Assembly (NCBI GenBank): GCA_026390735.1
Contig: JAPLFJ010000012.1
Location: forward strand, 1-64,000
DNA from: Ignavibacteriota bacterium
GTDB taxonomy: Bacteria > Bacteroidota > Ignavibacteria > Tepidaquicellales > Tepidaquicellaceae
Direction of reading: 5' to 3'
Length of the DNA: 64,000 bases
Both the position numbers and the translations under genes were made by a program. Below the pieces are notes generated by a model, which made no database searches, was not told the DNA's origin, and saw nothing but the letters and a program-made list of their open reading frames with translations. Below are positions 46,162-53,531 of this stretch, one piece after another. Numbering within the stretch: position 1 is the first letter of the stretch; each line of letters starts with the position of its first letter.

Positions 46162-46237
46162 ACCGCATTTCAACCGCATTATCACCGCACTTCAACCGCA
46201 AACCGACCGCAAATTCACCGCACTCTTACCGCACTTA
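46162..46237. repeat. 11-bp phased satellite with ACCGCA core
   Basis: ACCGCA occurs at 46162, 46173, 46184, 46195, 46206, 46217 and 46228, exactly every 11 bases. The five intervening bases vary (TTTCA, TTATC, CTTCA, AACCG, AATTC, CTCTT). It is related to the 11-bp array at 24217-24254, whose complement contains CCGCATTCACC. Confidence 0.92.
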
Positions 46238-46400
46238 ATGAGATAGGGCTGTATTAAGTCTGTATAAGGGCTGTATGCATTAGCATAACGTGAGCCACTG
46301 TAGGGAATTGTAGATTGAACTAATTGTCACATTATTGACATTTTGAGTGTTTAATTATTATGTTAAGTGGGCTTTAAACTCAATTGCAAAAGTAAACATA

Positions 46401-46513
46401 CCGTGCCTACAGCACGGGGTCTCATTTATTATATTTTCTACTAACATTCCGTACCTACGGCACGGGGTTTCTGTTTCCATATTTTCTACAAACATTCCGT
46501 ACCTACAGCACGG
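46401..46513. repeat. Three-copy 48-bp repeat with palindromic core
   Basis: CCGTGCCTACAGCACGG at 46401 and close variants at 46449 and 46497 are spaced exactly 48 bases apart. Each is a 6-bp stem around a 5-nt loop. The spaces between them are also alike (ATTTTCTACnAACATT), so this is a tandem repeat and not a CRISPR array. Confidence 0.88.
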
Positions 46514-46733
46514 TAATTTTCGTTATAATTTATTCACTTAATCACCTACTTACATTTTCACTTTCTTACTCATTCACTTTCTTACTTTCTCACTGATTTA
46601 TTTATTTGATAAAATAATTTCTTTGTATTAAAAATAATAACTTGTAAGTATTAGAGAATATTTATAAATTAAAAACATTGGGGAAAGTTTTTAGAGGGGT
46701 CTAAAAGCTTTAAATACGGCAAAACGCAATTAG

Positions 46734-46790
46734 GGTTAGGGTTTAAAGTACCGATTAACAAAATCGGAAGTTTAAGCTTTAACCTTTTTG
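46734..46790 (+). terminator. Long imperfect hairpin with T run
   Basis: GGTTA (46734), TTTAAA (46742) and CCGATT (46751) pair in order with AATCGG (46762), TTTAAG (46771) and TAACC (46780), followed by TTTTTG. It could end a transcript starting in the gap; no gene lies just upstream. The 5' arm contains TTAGGGTTAGGG. Confidence 0.5.
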
Positions 46791-46841
46791 TGTTTTAAAG
46801 AGATTATGCAGATAGTATATTTGAATAACGATTGATAATAA

Positions 46842-46871
46842 TTGATTTGATTTGTAAACGTTCTTTATAAA
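46842..46871 (+). promoter_or_regulatory. Candidate promoter of the structured RNA
   Basis: TTGATT at 46842-46847 and TATAAA at 46866-46871 are separated by 18 bases. The expected start of transcription is about 46878, shortly before the first pairing arm of the RNA. Confidence 0.5.
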
Positions 46872-46877
46872 TAGGAT

Positions 46878-47046
46878 TTTTACGTAGCTTCTGCTATGTT
46901 CTATGCTGGAAACTGGTAATTTTCAAATCACTAAGAACAAGCGAGACGGCTGCGTCCAGAGATGGACGCCGCTTTCTTATGTCTTTAGTGATAGGTATAC
47001 CAGTACCTCAGCGTAGGACGTAATGTTAGTTGCGTCCTTTTTTATT
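46878..47046 (+). ncRNA. Candidate structured non-coding RNA, rod-like, about 170 nt
   Basis: Nested pairings form a long rod. GTTCTATGCTG (46898-46908) pairs with CAGCGTAGGAC (47009-47019), 11 pairs including G-U. ACTGGTA (46912-46918) pairs with TACCAGT (46998-47004). ATCACTAAGA (46927-46936) pairs with TCTTTAGTGAT (46982-46992). AAGCG (46939) pairs with CGCTT (46970), and GCGTCCA-GAGA-TGGACGC forms the tip. A terminator, AGGACGTAA (47015) with TTGCGTCCT (47030) plus a T run, closes it, and its 5' arm shares bases with the outermost stem. A promoter-like pair precedes it. Size and shape suit a 6S-type RNA that binds RNA polymerase, but no diagnostic sequence confirms this. A leader of the gene at 47230 is the alternative. 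Confidence 0.6.
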
Positions 47047-47229
47047 TTTATAATTGAAAATGTACTTTAAAAGTTATACTTGATTTCTTTAGCAGTGACA
47101 GAAAACAAAAGGGAGAATTCAAACTAAAACGAATTTTGAATTGCTTCTATATAAATAATAGATTGCAATTCACCAAACAAATTTAAAAGGATATATTACA
47201 TTAAAAACATTTAAAGAAAGGAAATCAAA

Positions 47230-47589
47230 ATGAAAATTGCAGGTGCGGTAATTGGAATTGTAGCAGGAGTATTAGGGCTTATTGGAGGTTTTGCCACTGT
47301 TTTCCTTGGTGAAATTGGTAAAAGTTTGGAAACCGATGGTGCTTCAACTGTTTCAAATTTAGGAGTAGCTGCCTTTTGGGTGTCTTTTGTGATTATAATT
47401 GTTTCAATTATTATTTTTAAAGCACCAAGGATTCCAAGTATTCTACTAATAATTCTGGCAATATTGGCAACAATATTCAGTAATTATTTCTCTGGGCCAC
47501 TAGCTTTACTTGGTGGAATATTTGGGCTTATAGCATCATTCAGAAATAACAATATTAAAAAAACAGAATTAAACAATATTTCTAATTAA
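47230..47589 (+). CDS. Small four-TM membrane protein (DUF4064-like)
   Basis: A 119-residue product with four hydrophobic segments (about 4-27, 45-62, 68-84 and 88-106). The Gly-rich first segment MKIAGAVIGIVAGVLGLIGG and the SILLIILAILATIFS stretch are like DUF4064-type small membrane proteins of unknown role. AAAGGAA precedes ATG. It starts a run of three small plus-strand genes (gaps of 10 and 63 bases) 184 bases downstream of the structured RNA. Confidence 0.75.
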   Translation: MKIAGAVIGIVAGVLGLIGGFATVFLGEIGKSLETDGASTVSNLGVAAFWVSFVIIIVSIIIFKAPRIPSILLIILAILATIFSNYFSGPLALLGGIFGLIASFRNNNIKKTELNNISN

Positions 47590-47599
47590 ATTATAAATT

Positions 47600-48043
47600 A
47601 TGAAAACCATTAAAACAAATTCATATATAAATTATATTATATCTTTAGTAATTTTATTCGCTATAATTTTGGCATGTGGAAAGTCAAAAGACCAATCGAC
47701 AAATTCAAATAGCAATACTAAATCAGAAGATTCTCCAAGCATAACAGTAAGTGCTTCGCAGTTGTACTCTGATTATGACGCAAACGAAGTTTCGGCAGAT
47801 AATAAATATAAAGGGAAAATTTTAAAAGTGTCAGGTACGGTTGGCGAAATTAGAAAAGATTTTACGAATGATATTATCGTAGAACTTAAAGTGGGAGATA
47901 TATTTAAGAAAATAGATTGTACATTTGGCAAAGAGGCTACTGAAACTGCCAATTTATCAAAAGGTCAGAATATTACAGTTATAGGAACATGCTCAGGTTT
48001 TCTTATAAAATCAGTACAACTAAAAAAATGTAGAATTCAATAG
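47600..48043 (+). CDS. Lipoprotein with OB-fold tRNA_anti-like domain
   Basis: A 147-residue product with a lipoprotein signal (ILACG, Cys about 26), a short Ser/Asn-rich linker and a domain of about 95 residues. That domain matches the tRNA_anti-like OB-fold lipoprotein family: ASQLYSDYDANEVSADNKYK, GKILKVSGTVGEI, VELKVGDIFKKIDCTFG, SKGQNITVIGTCSGFL. Despite the name the family is extracytoplasmic and its ligand is unknown. It starts 10 bases after the membrane-protein gene, so the two are co-transcribed. Confidence 0.82.
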   Translation: MKTIKTNSYINYIISLVILFAIILACGKSKDQSTNSNSNTKSEDSPSITVSASQLYSDYDANEVSADNKYKGKILKVSGTVGEIRKDFTNDIIVELKVGDIFKKIDCTFGKEATETANLSKGQNITVIGTCSGFLIKSVQLKKCRIQ

Positions 48044-48106
48044 TTATATATAGTCTTAGATACAAAATGTTACCATCTGTAGTTTATAAATATTAACAAT
48101 ATAATA

Positions 48107-48511
48107 ATGAAAGCAATTACATTTCCATTAGTTATAATTTTATTTGTAGTAGTAATGATAAATACAAGTTATTCGCAAACTACATTCGAAGCAAAAGGCT
48201 TAGAAATTACAATTAATAGTTCAGGTGCTTGGTACAGTGATAACGAATTTATAACCCCAAAAAACGGATTTATTTATTACACATTGAATGTGACGATATT
48301 AAATATAAGTAATGAAACAAAGAATGTTAATCCTTTATATTTTTCTTTAATTGACGGAGAAGGATATAAATATGATATTTCATTTATGGGAAAAGAACCT
48401 AATTTAGGATATGGAAATTTGTCTCCAAGTGATAAAATGAGAGGGTATATAACATTCGAAATATTAAAAGGTGCTACAGATCTTAAAATTCAGTATAATT
48501 CATTGTTTTAA
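48107..48511 (+). CDS. Exported DUF4352-like protein
   Basis: A 134-residue product with a signal peptide (cleaved at SYSQ) and one immunoglobulin-like beta-sandwich: GLEITINSSGAWYSD, NGFIYYTLNVTILNISNET, NPLYFSLIDGEGYKYDI and LSPSDKMRGYITFEI. This is the strand layout of DUF4352/Telomeric-repeat-factor-like extracytoplasmic domains. No function is known. It is the third of the small plus-strand group. Confidence 0.72.
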   Translation: MKAITFPLVIILFVVVMINTSYSQTTFEAKGLEITINSSGAWYSDNEFITPKNGFIYYTLNVTILNISNETKNVNPLYFSLIDGEGYKYDISFMGKEPNLGYGNLSPSDKMRGYITFEILKGATDLKIQYNSLF

Positions 48512-48820
48512 ATAATATCAATATTATTTTACTGCTCCTCGATAATGTACAATAATACTTTGTGTTTGTTGAGGGGCATATTGAATCCTTAAGGGTTTTT
48601 GATGGATTGAAAGAATGATATGAAATTTCTACGAGATTTTTGTTGATGGTAACATTTCTTGCTATTGATATGTCATCCCTACGGGATTATGGATGAAATA
48701 TCACTTGTTATTTCTCAAGTTGGAAGTACGCCACAGCTAATCTTCGACTTGAGTTTTGATATTAGAATTTCTCAAGCTGGAAGCTTGAGTTACTCTACAT
48801 TTTTGAATCTTTATAAATGA
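48512..48820. repeat. Intergenic region with short palindromes
   Basis: This 309-base gap between convergent genes holds several small palindromes: ATCCCTACGGGAT at 48675-48687, a weaker relative ATTTCTACGAGAT near 48638, CTCAAGCTGGAAGCTTGAG at 48771-48789, and CTCAAGT ... ACTTGAG (48714 to 48753). They look like dispersed extragenic palindromes. No gene or strong terminator was seen. Confidence 0.6.
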
Positions 48821-49681
48821 TTACATATTGTAACGGATACCGATATTCGTAGTGAATACTCTCTTTGTACCGTCAGTATTATCAACTCTTTTAATCATAG
48901 GGATTGCGATACCGAAGTCAAGTAAGAAATCGGGAGATATGTTGTACAAAAGTCCTCCCATAATATTTATCTGGAAGAAGTCACTGTCAGGAATCTTTGA
49001 AGTTGCACCTCCATTGTACACAATTTCTGATTCGTTTAATCTTTTAATAGCGAGTAATTCAAATTTAATTTTTAAATCACCAGCACGTCTTTGAAGTCCC
49101 GTTCTGAACATTACGTCTGCTCCCCTTTTCATAACATTACCTGCGTCATCTTTGTAGTTTGTAAATGGTATCTGTGCACCACCGGAAAAATGAAAGAACG
49201 AATAATTATAATCCACACCGAGTATTAAATCATTCGACCCCTGAGCATTGTAGTATCCAAATTTCTGCTTATCAACGGACGATGTGTTTAATTTAAAGCC
49301 GCCCTGAAAAGATATGTTTTGATTCTTACCTGTTGGAGTGATATAATCACCCATCACAAAGGCATCGCCAATACCATTTTTTGTCATAACATTCTTTTCT
49401 TTGTATACCAGTGAATATACCGGCAGAACAACATTCACAGAGAATTTATCTGTGATTGAAAAATCGCCTCCAAACTTAAAAGTATGGAACACTATATCCT
49501 CAGGAGTTCCGCTAAACCCAAGAACATAATGAAAAGAAAGAGCATTTGCCGTTATCTCGGTTTTAGTCTTTTTGGTTACATCCCCTATGATGCATACCCC
49601 TGCATCAGAGCACTGGGAATAAGAATTACGAATGGATAGAATAAGCCCAGCCAATAACAAAACAAATAATAGTTTTTTCAT
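48821..49681 (-). CDS. Outer-membrane beta-barrel protein, unknown role
   Basis: The start is ATG 49681 (MKKLLFVLLLAGLILSIRNS, signal cleaved at YSQ); the longer frame to 49744 adds a hydrophobic non-signal lead and is unlikely. The 286-residue product is a chain of amphipathic strands (GGDFSITDKFSVNVVLPVYSL, LKIKFELLAIKRLNESE) and ends in TTNIGIRYNM. It resembles transporter-like or MetA-pathway phenol-degradation type barrels but no family is certain. A terminator separates it from the upstream gene. Confidence 0.72.
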   Translation of the reverse strand: MKKLLFVLLLAGLILSIRNSYSQCSDAGVCIIGDVTKKTKTEITANALSFHYVLGFSGTPEDIVFHTFKFGGDFSITDKFSVNVVLPVYSLVYKEKNVMTKNGIGDAFVMGDYITPTGKNQNISFQGGFKLNTSSVDKQKFGYYNAQGSNDLILGVDYNYSFFHFSGGAQIPFTNYKDDAGNVMKRGADVMFRTGLQRRAGDLKIKFELLAIKRLNESEIVYNGGATSKIPDSDFFQINIMGGLLYNISPDFLLDFGIAIPMIKRVDNTDGTKRVFTTNIGIRYNM

Positions 49682-49742
49682 AGTGATATAATTTGTTTTA
49701 ATGTAAAAGTAAATTAGATTAAAATAAATTAAGATACAAAAC

Positions 49743-49770
49743 AAAAAACCCGGTACAAGACCGGGTTTTG
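49743..49770. terminator. Hairpin downstream of the DUF6600-type gene
   Basis: AAAACCCGGT pairs with ACCGGGTTTT around ACAAG. A and T tracts lie on both sides. It ends the minus-strand gene at 49795. Confidence 0.9.
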
Positions 49771-49794
49771 ATTATATAGTGTTATGTGTTTCTA

Positions 49795-51060
49795 TTACTT
49801 TCTGTTAGAGGATTTTGAATCATTATTACCTCTGCTGCTTTCTTTATTGGAGTTACCTCCTCTGTTACTATTACTCTCTCTGTTGGAGTTACTCTCTTTC
49901 GTTCGAGTACTTTCTTTATCAGGCTTACTGCCTTTGTTACTGTTACTTTCTTTGTTTTTATAACCGCTATTATCTTTTGACTTAGAACCGTTATTTGTAT
50001 CCTTAGTCTTTGTACCGTTATTACCCTTTGTTCTTGTACCGTTATTATCCTTCGTCTTTGTAATGGTACTGTTATCCTTAGTTCTGGTTCCGTTATTCAC
50101 TTCTTTAGTCTTAGTTCTGGTTCCGTTATTCACCTCTTTAGTCTTAGAACCGTTCTGATTATTAACTTTATCTTTTTTTGAAATATCATTTCTATAAATT
50201 GAAACAGAGCCATTATCTATCTTTGTAATACCTTTACTGCCATTATAATTTATTTCCTTTGGCTGAATCTTCTGCCCAGTATTCTTTTCTATAGTCTGAA
50301 CTTTTGGTCCTACGTTTTCAATACTTCCGCCGTTATTCTTCACAACAGCTTTGGTCTTTGAGCCATTAATGATTTCTTTGTTCTTATTTCTATCAACAAC
50401 AACTTCTTTATTAATCTTTTCAGTAAAATGATTTCTCTTAACGATTACCCAATTTCTATGATGTCCTCCATGATAGTATCTGTCGTGCCAGCCGTAATGT
50501 CCATGGTGCCAGCCGTGTCTCCTTGGATAGATAGGATACCAGCCGATATATGACGGGTTATAACACCACTGAACCCATGACGGAGCCCAATATCTGCCAG
50601 GCATCCAAACCCAGCCCCATAGTTCATCAAAAATCCATCTTCCGTAGTGGTATGCAGCCCAGCCCCAGTCATAATCCGTAGACCAAACCCATCCGCTGTA
50701 TGTATAGACCCATCTTCCTTCACTGTATGGTGACCAATCAGTACCCATACTGCGCGGTTTCCAGACGTTTATTATCCTGACATTAGTAACTTCAGTTTTA
50801 ACGTTTTCGGGATCACCGGAATCGTCATCGAGATCACTTTCTTTAATCTGAACCCAGTCACCATCTTTATTCAGATCTTTGTATAACTCTTTGTAATTCG
50901 TATTATCGTCAAACAAGTCTTCCTGGTCATCAACTGTATCGATTACGGTAGTTGATAATTGTTCTGTATTTACCTGAGCAAAAGACGGATATGCGAATAT
51001 TAAAAAAACTAAAGCAATAAGCCCTGATTTCATTAATACAATTATGTTATTCTTGTCCAT
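49795..51060 (-). CDS. DUF6600-type aromatic-repeat protein with low-complexity tail
   Basis: A 421-residue exported protein with a signal peptide (cleaved near SFAQV). The core at about 95-195 is full of W/Y/G repeats (DWSPYSEGRWVYTYSGWVW, WGWAAYHYGRWIF, LWGWVWMPGRYWAPSWVQW, YIGWYPIYPRRHGWH) typical of the DUF6600/YXWGXW group. A His/Tyr-rich patch follows (about 178-205), then a tail of about 200 residues built from NNGTRTK and ESNSNR units. The core may bind wall or carbohydrate; the tail is probably disordered. It stands alone. Confidence 0.8.
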   Translation of the reverse strand: MDKNNIIVLMKSGLIALVFLIFAYPSFAQVNTEQLSTTVIDTVDDQEDLFDDNTNYKELYKDLNKDGDWVQIKESDLDDDSGDPENVKTEVTNVRIINVWKPRSMGTDWSPYSEGRWVYTYSGWVWSTDYDWGWAAYHYGRWIFDELWGWVWMPGRYWAPSWVQWCYNPSYIGWYPIYPRRHGWHHGHYGWHDRYYHGGHHRNWVIVKRNHFTEKINKEVVVDRNKNKEIINGSKTKAVVKNNGGSIENVGPKVQTIEKNTGQKIQPKEINYNGSKGITKIDNGSVSIYRNDISKKDKVNNQNGSKTKEVNNGTRTKTKEVNNGTRTKDNSTITKTKDNNGTRTKGNNGTKTKDTNNGSKSKDNSGYKNKESNSNKGSKPDKESTRTKESNSNRESNSNRGGNSNKESSRGNNDSKSSNRK

Positions 51061-51254
51061 TTTGACCCCCTTCTGTTTAATTATTGGACAAACCCCATAA
51101 CCAAATGGTTTAACCTTAATTTGTATACTTTATATAATCTAATATGTTCCCGTTGACCCGATCTATTATTACAAATAATATGCTCACAAATACGATAAAA
51201 CATCTTCGTCATTAATTTGCCCTATTTCTTATACATAAAATACGAATAATTTGC

Positions 51255-51298
51255 CCTAAAAAGAAACTCCTTCCCGTGATAAAAACACGAGAAGGAGT
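51255..51298 (-). terminator. Terminator of the M2-like peptidase gene
   Basis: ACTCCTTC-CCGTG (51266) pairs with CACGA-GAAGGAGT (51286-51298). The minus strand continues with TTTCTTTTT. It lies 22 bases past the stop of the gene ending at 51321. Confidence 0.82.
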
Positions 51299-51320
51299 CA
51301 TTATAATTTAAACGCTATTA

Positions 51321-53036
51321 TTATTGATTAACGAATTGCTTTGCGTAATATTTAGCAGTAAGTTTTTCGCCTGTAGCTTTTTCAATCATATCGTTCCAGT
51401 AGTATCTTGCACCAGGTGCAAAAACTTTTTCCTGGAGGTATTTACCGACTTCAGGTTTACCGACAAAGCTCTGGTTTTTCGTATCAGAAGCCTTCAGGAT
51501 ATTAGTACCTATATAATTATATAACTGTGATGCGAGTAATTCACCTAAATGATAGTTATGATAATAACACGGATATAATGCTATATGAATCTTAGTAGCC
51601 CAGTCAGGTTCATTTCTATCTTTAGGTCTTTTCAGCAACTGGTATTTCTCAACCAAATCCCACCATAATTTATTCAAATCCTGGTCAGGGTTTTCATACA
51701 TAGATTTTTCGAAACGGTACATAACCTGAGACCAGCGCGAGAAAACGAGTTGCTGAAGTCTTAAAGATTTGAATGCATCATCAGAGATTTTCTTTGCTTC
51801 ATCCTCTGTAACAAGTTTCATATCTTTCATCCAGGTACCGTTTGATGAGAACCTACCGAAAATCATTGCGATAGCTTCTGTAGTAAAAGTATGTGCCGGG
51901 TCCCTTAATGCAAAAGGAAGGTTTTTATTGTCAATATATTTATCGTATGCTGCATGACCGAATTCGTGAAGCATAGTGTTCATCCATTTTTCAGTCGGTT
52001 TAATGTTACAAAGGACTCTTACGTCTCCGACATTATCAATGTCAGTACAGAATGCGTGCTGATTCTTTCCTGGTTTCTCCTTCAGGTCAGAGTTCTTCAT
52101 AATATCATCAATTGGAATTCCAATTCCATTATAATAATCTGAAGTTAATTTTTCGAGGTCTTTATCTTTATAATAAGAATCGAGGTCAACTTTATAAATC
52201 TTTGGTGCTTCCTGGAAGAAACGGTTCTGAAAATGCCATGGCATTAATTCTTCCTTTTTAATTTTATACTTATCAGCAAAGAAAGCATCGATTTCATCTT
52301 TCTCTTTTTTGAAAGCATCTTTAGTTAAAAGATCGAGTTCATCGAAAAGTTTTAATATTTCCGCAGGGTCCTGTTCGGAAAGTTTCAATTTCATTTCGTG
52401 GTAATTCAAATAGCCAAGGTCTTTTGCAACTTCATTTCTCATCTTGACGAGTTTCTTGACATCGTCGGCAACAACAGGTCCTATCTTTTTATGAGCAAGC
52501 CATGCTGATTCGAGTTCTTTAGAATCTTTTGAAGTCATCAGAATGTCTTCGATTTCATTATCAGACATCTTTTTGCCACCAACTTCGGCTCTGAAATTAC
52601 CGAATTTCTGTTCAATCTGATTCTGTGCGCCATTTATGGCATTCAACTTAGCAGTGTCCGCCTGATTTCCGAGGAAACCGAGGTACAGAATTTCAAGTTC
52701 GCGCTTTTTAATCGAGTCGGTAATACCTTTTGAACTGTGAATCTTTTTTAAAGTGCTAAAATCTTCTTTATTAGATAAGACTGCAGTAATCTTATTTTGA
52801 AACTCTGCTACTTTTTTAAAGTCTTCTTCTTTGCCTGAAATTGATGCATTCCAGGAAGCAAGGTTAGTTTCCTTGAATAAAGGAATATATTTTGCTTCAA
52901 ACTTCTTTACAAATTCATCAAATTGTTTAACCATTTCGGGGTCTGCTTTAGTTTGTTCCTGAGATTTCTTTTGTTCGCATCCTACTAATGCTGTTAAAAG
53001 AACAAATACGATTAGAATTAAGTTTAATTTTTTCAT
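51321..53036 (-). CDS. M2-like zinc metallopeptidase, lipoprotein
   Basis: A 571-residue lipoprotein (lipobox ALVGC, Cys about 20). The long helical fold has the gluzincin zinc site HEFGH at 357-361 and a downstream Glu in HTFTTEAIAMIFGR. These are features of the angiotensin-converting-enzyme-like (M2) clan used by bacteria for dipeptidyl carboxypeptidase activity. Length agrees with the family. It likely acts in the periplasm on peptides, which fits the peptide transporters nearby. M3-type oligopeptidase is the alternative but less likely. Confidence 0.87.
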   Translation of the reverse strand: MKKLNLILIVFVLLTALVGCEQKKSQEQTKADPEMVKQFDEFVKKFEAKYIPLFKETNLASWNASISGKEEDFKKVAEFQNKITAVLSNKEDFSTLKKIHSSKGITDSIKKRELEILYLGFLGNQADTAKLNAINGAQNQIEQKFGNFRAEVGGKKMSDNEIEDILMTSKDSKELESAWLAHKKIGPVVADDVKKLVKMRNEVAKDLGYLNYHEMKLKLSEQDPAEILKLFDELDLLTKDAFKKEKDEIDAFFADKYKIKKEELMPWHFQNRFFQEAPKIYKVDLDSYYKDKDLEKLTSDYYNGIGIPIDDIMKNSDLKEKPGKNQHAFCTDIDNVGDVRVLCNIKPTEKWMNTMLHEFGHAAYDKYIDNKNLPFALRDPAHTFTTEAIAMIFGRFSSNGTWMKDMKLVTEDEAKKISDDAFKSLRLQQLVFSRWSQVMYRFEKSMYENPDQDLNKLWWDLVEKYQLLKRPKDRNEPDWATKIHIALYPCYYHNYHLGELLASQLYNYIGTNILKASDTKNQSFVGKPEVGKYLQEKVFAPGARYYWNDMIEKATGEKLTAKYYAKQFVNQ

Positions 53037-53531
53037 ATAAATAAATTTAGTTGAAAATTCACTCCATGGTTAAAAATAGTTTATTTGTATTATATATAAT
53101 ACGGAAATAGTTGGGGGAAAGTTTGATAAGAACCTGCACACTGATAAAAGATGATTTTGACTGATTTTCGCTGAAAATTTTTAAGGTAAGAGATTTACCA
53201 CTAAGACACTAAAGCACTAAAGATAGAAACGGACACGAATTAACACTAATTGCTCGAATTGAAATATTATTAATGAGGTATATAGAGATTTACCACTAAA
53301 ACACTAAAGCACTAAAAAGAGAGATTATCATAATGCCTTCCCAAGCTGGAGGTTTAGAGCGAACACTTCGTGTTTGAGGAAGGAGGGAGGTGAAAGAATG
53401 AAGAGGTGAAAGAATGACGGGGAAAAGGCTTGCAAAAAAATATACACTAAAATACATCTTTTATTTTTGAGAATAAGATATTAATTTACGATAAGTCAAA
53501 ATATATTTTTCATTAACTTAAATATCAGTTT
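53037..53531. repeat. Intergenic region with a duplicated ACTAA-rich segment
   Basis: This 495-base gap between divergent genes contains two near copies of GATTTACCACTAA-ACACTAAAGCACTAAA, at about 53188-53222 and 53285-53317. A CAAGCTGGAGG palindrome-type remnant lies at 53342-53356, and the sequence GTGAAAGAATGA is repeated near 53390-53415. No gene is seen. The last 60 bases are AT-rich and probably hold the OPT gene promoter. Confidence 0.6.

Larger units (their letters stand above)
45672..46841. other. Long gene-free region with repeats and hairpins
   Basis: This is the first part of a 1558-base stretch (45672-47229) without a credible protein gene. It holds a terminator-like hairpin at 46016-46054 (AAAAGTTC/GAACTTTTTT), an 11-bp satellite at 46162-46237, a 48-bp tandem repeat at 46401-46513 and a second hairpin with T run at 46734-46790. 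Composition is very AT-rich apart from those tracts. A 64-codon frame at 46347-46541 is only the translation of the 48-bp repeat. Confidence 0.75.

Noticed and set aside
46401-46513. CRISPR array
   Set aside because: Only three copies, and the spaces between cores are alike, so they are not spacers; no cas genes are near.
46347-46541. 64-codon frame
   Set aside because: It is only the translation of the 48-bp tandem repeat and flanks, with no start context and no composition of a real protein.
46842-47229. Known riboswitch class controlling the 47230 gene
   Set aside because: None of the consensus cores I know (TPP, SAM, cobalamin, c-di-GMP, glycine) is visible, and the terminator is 184 bases ahead of the gene.
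50445-50723. 92-codon frame inside the DUF6600-type gene
   Set aside because: Out-of-frame translation of its repeat-rich core.
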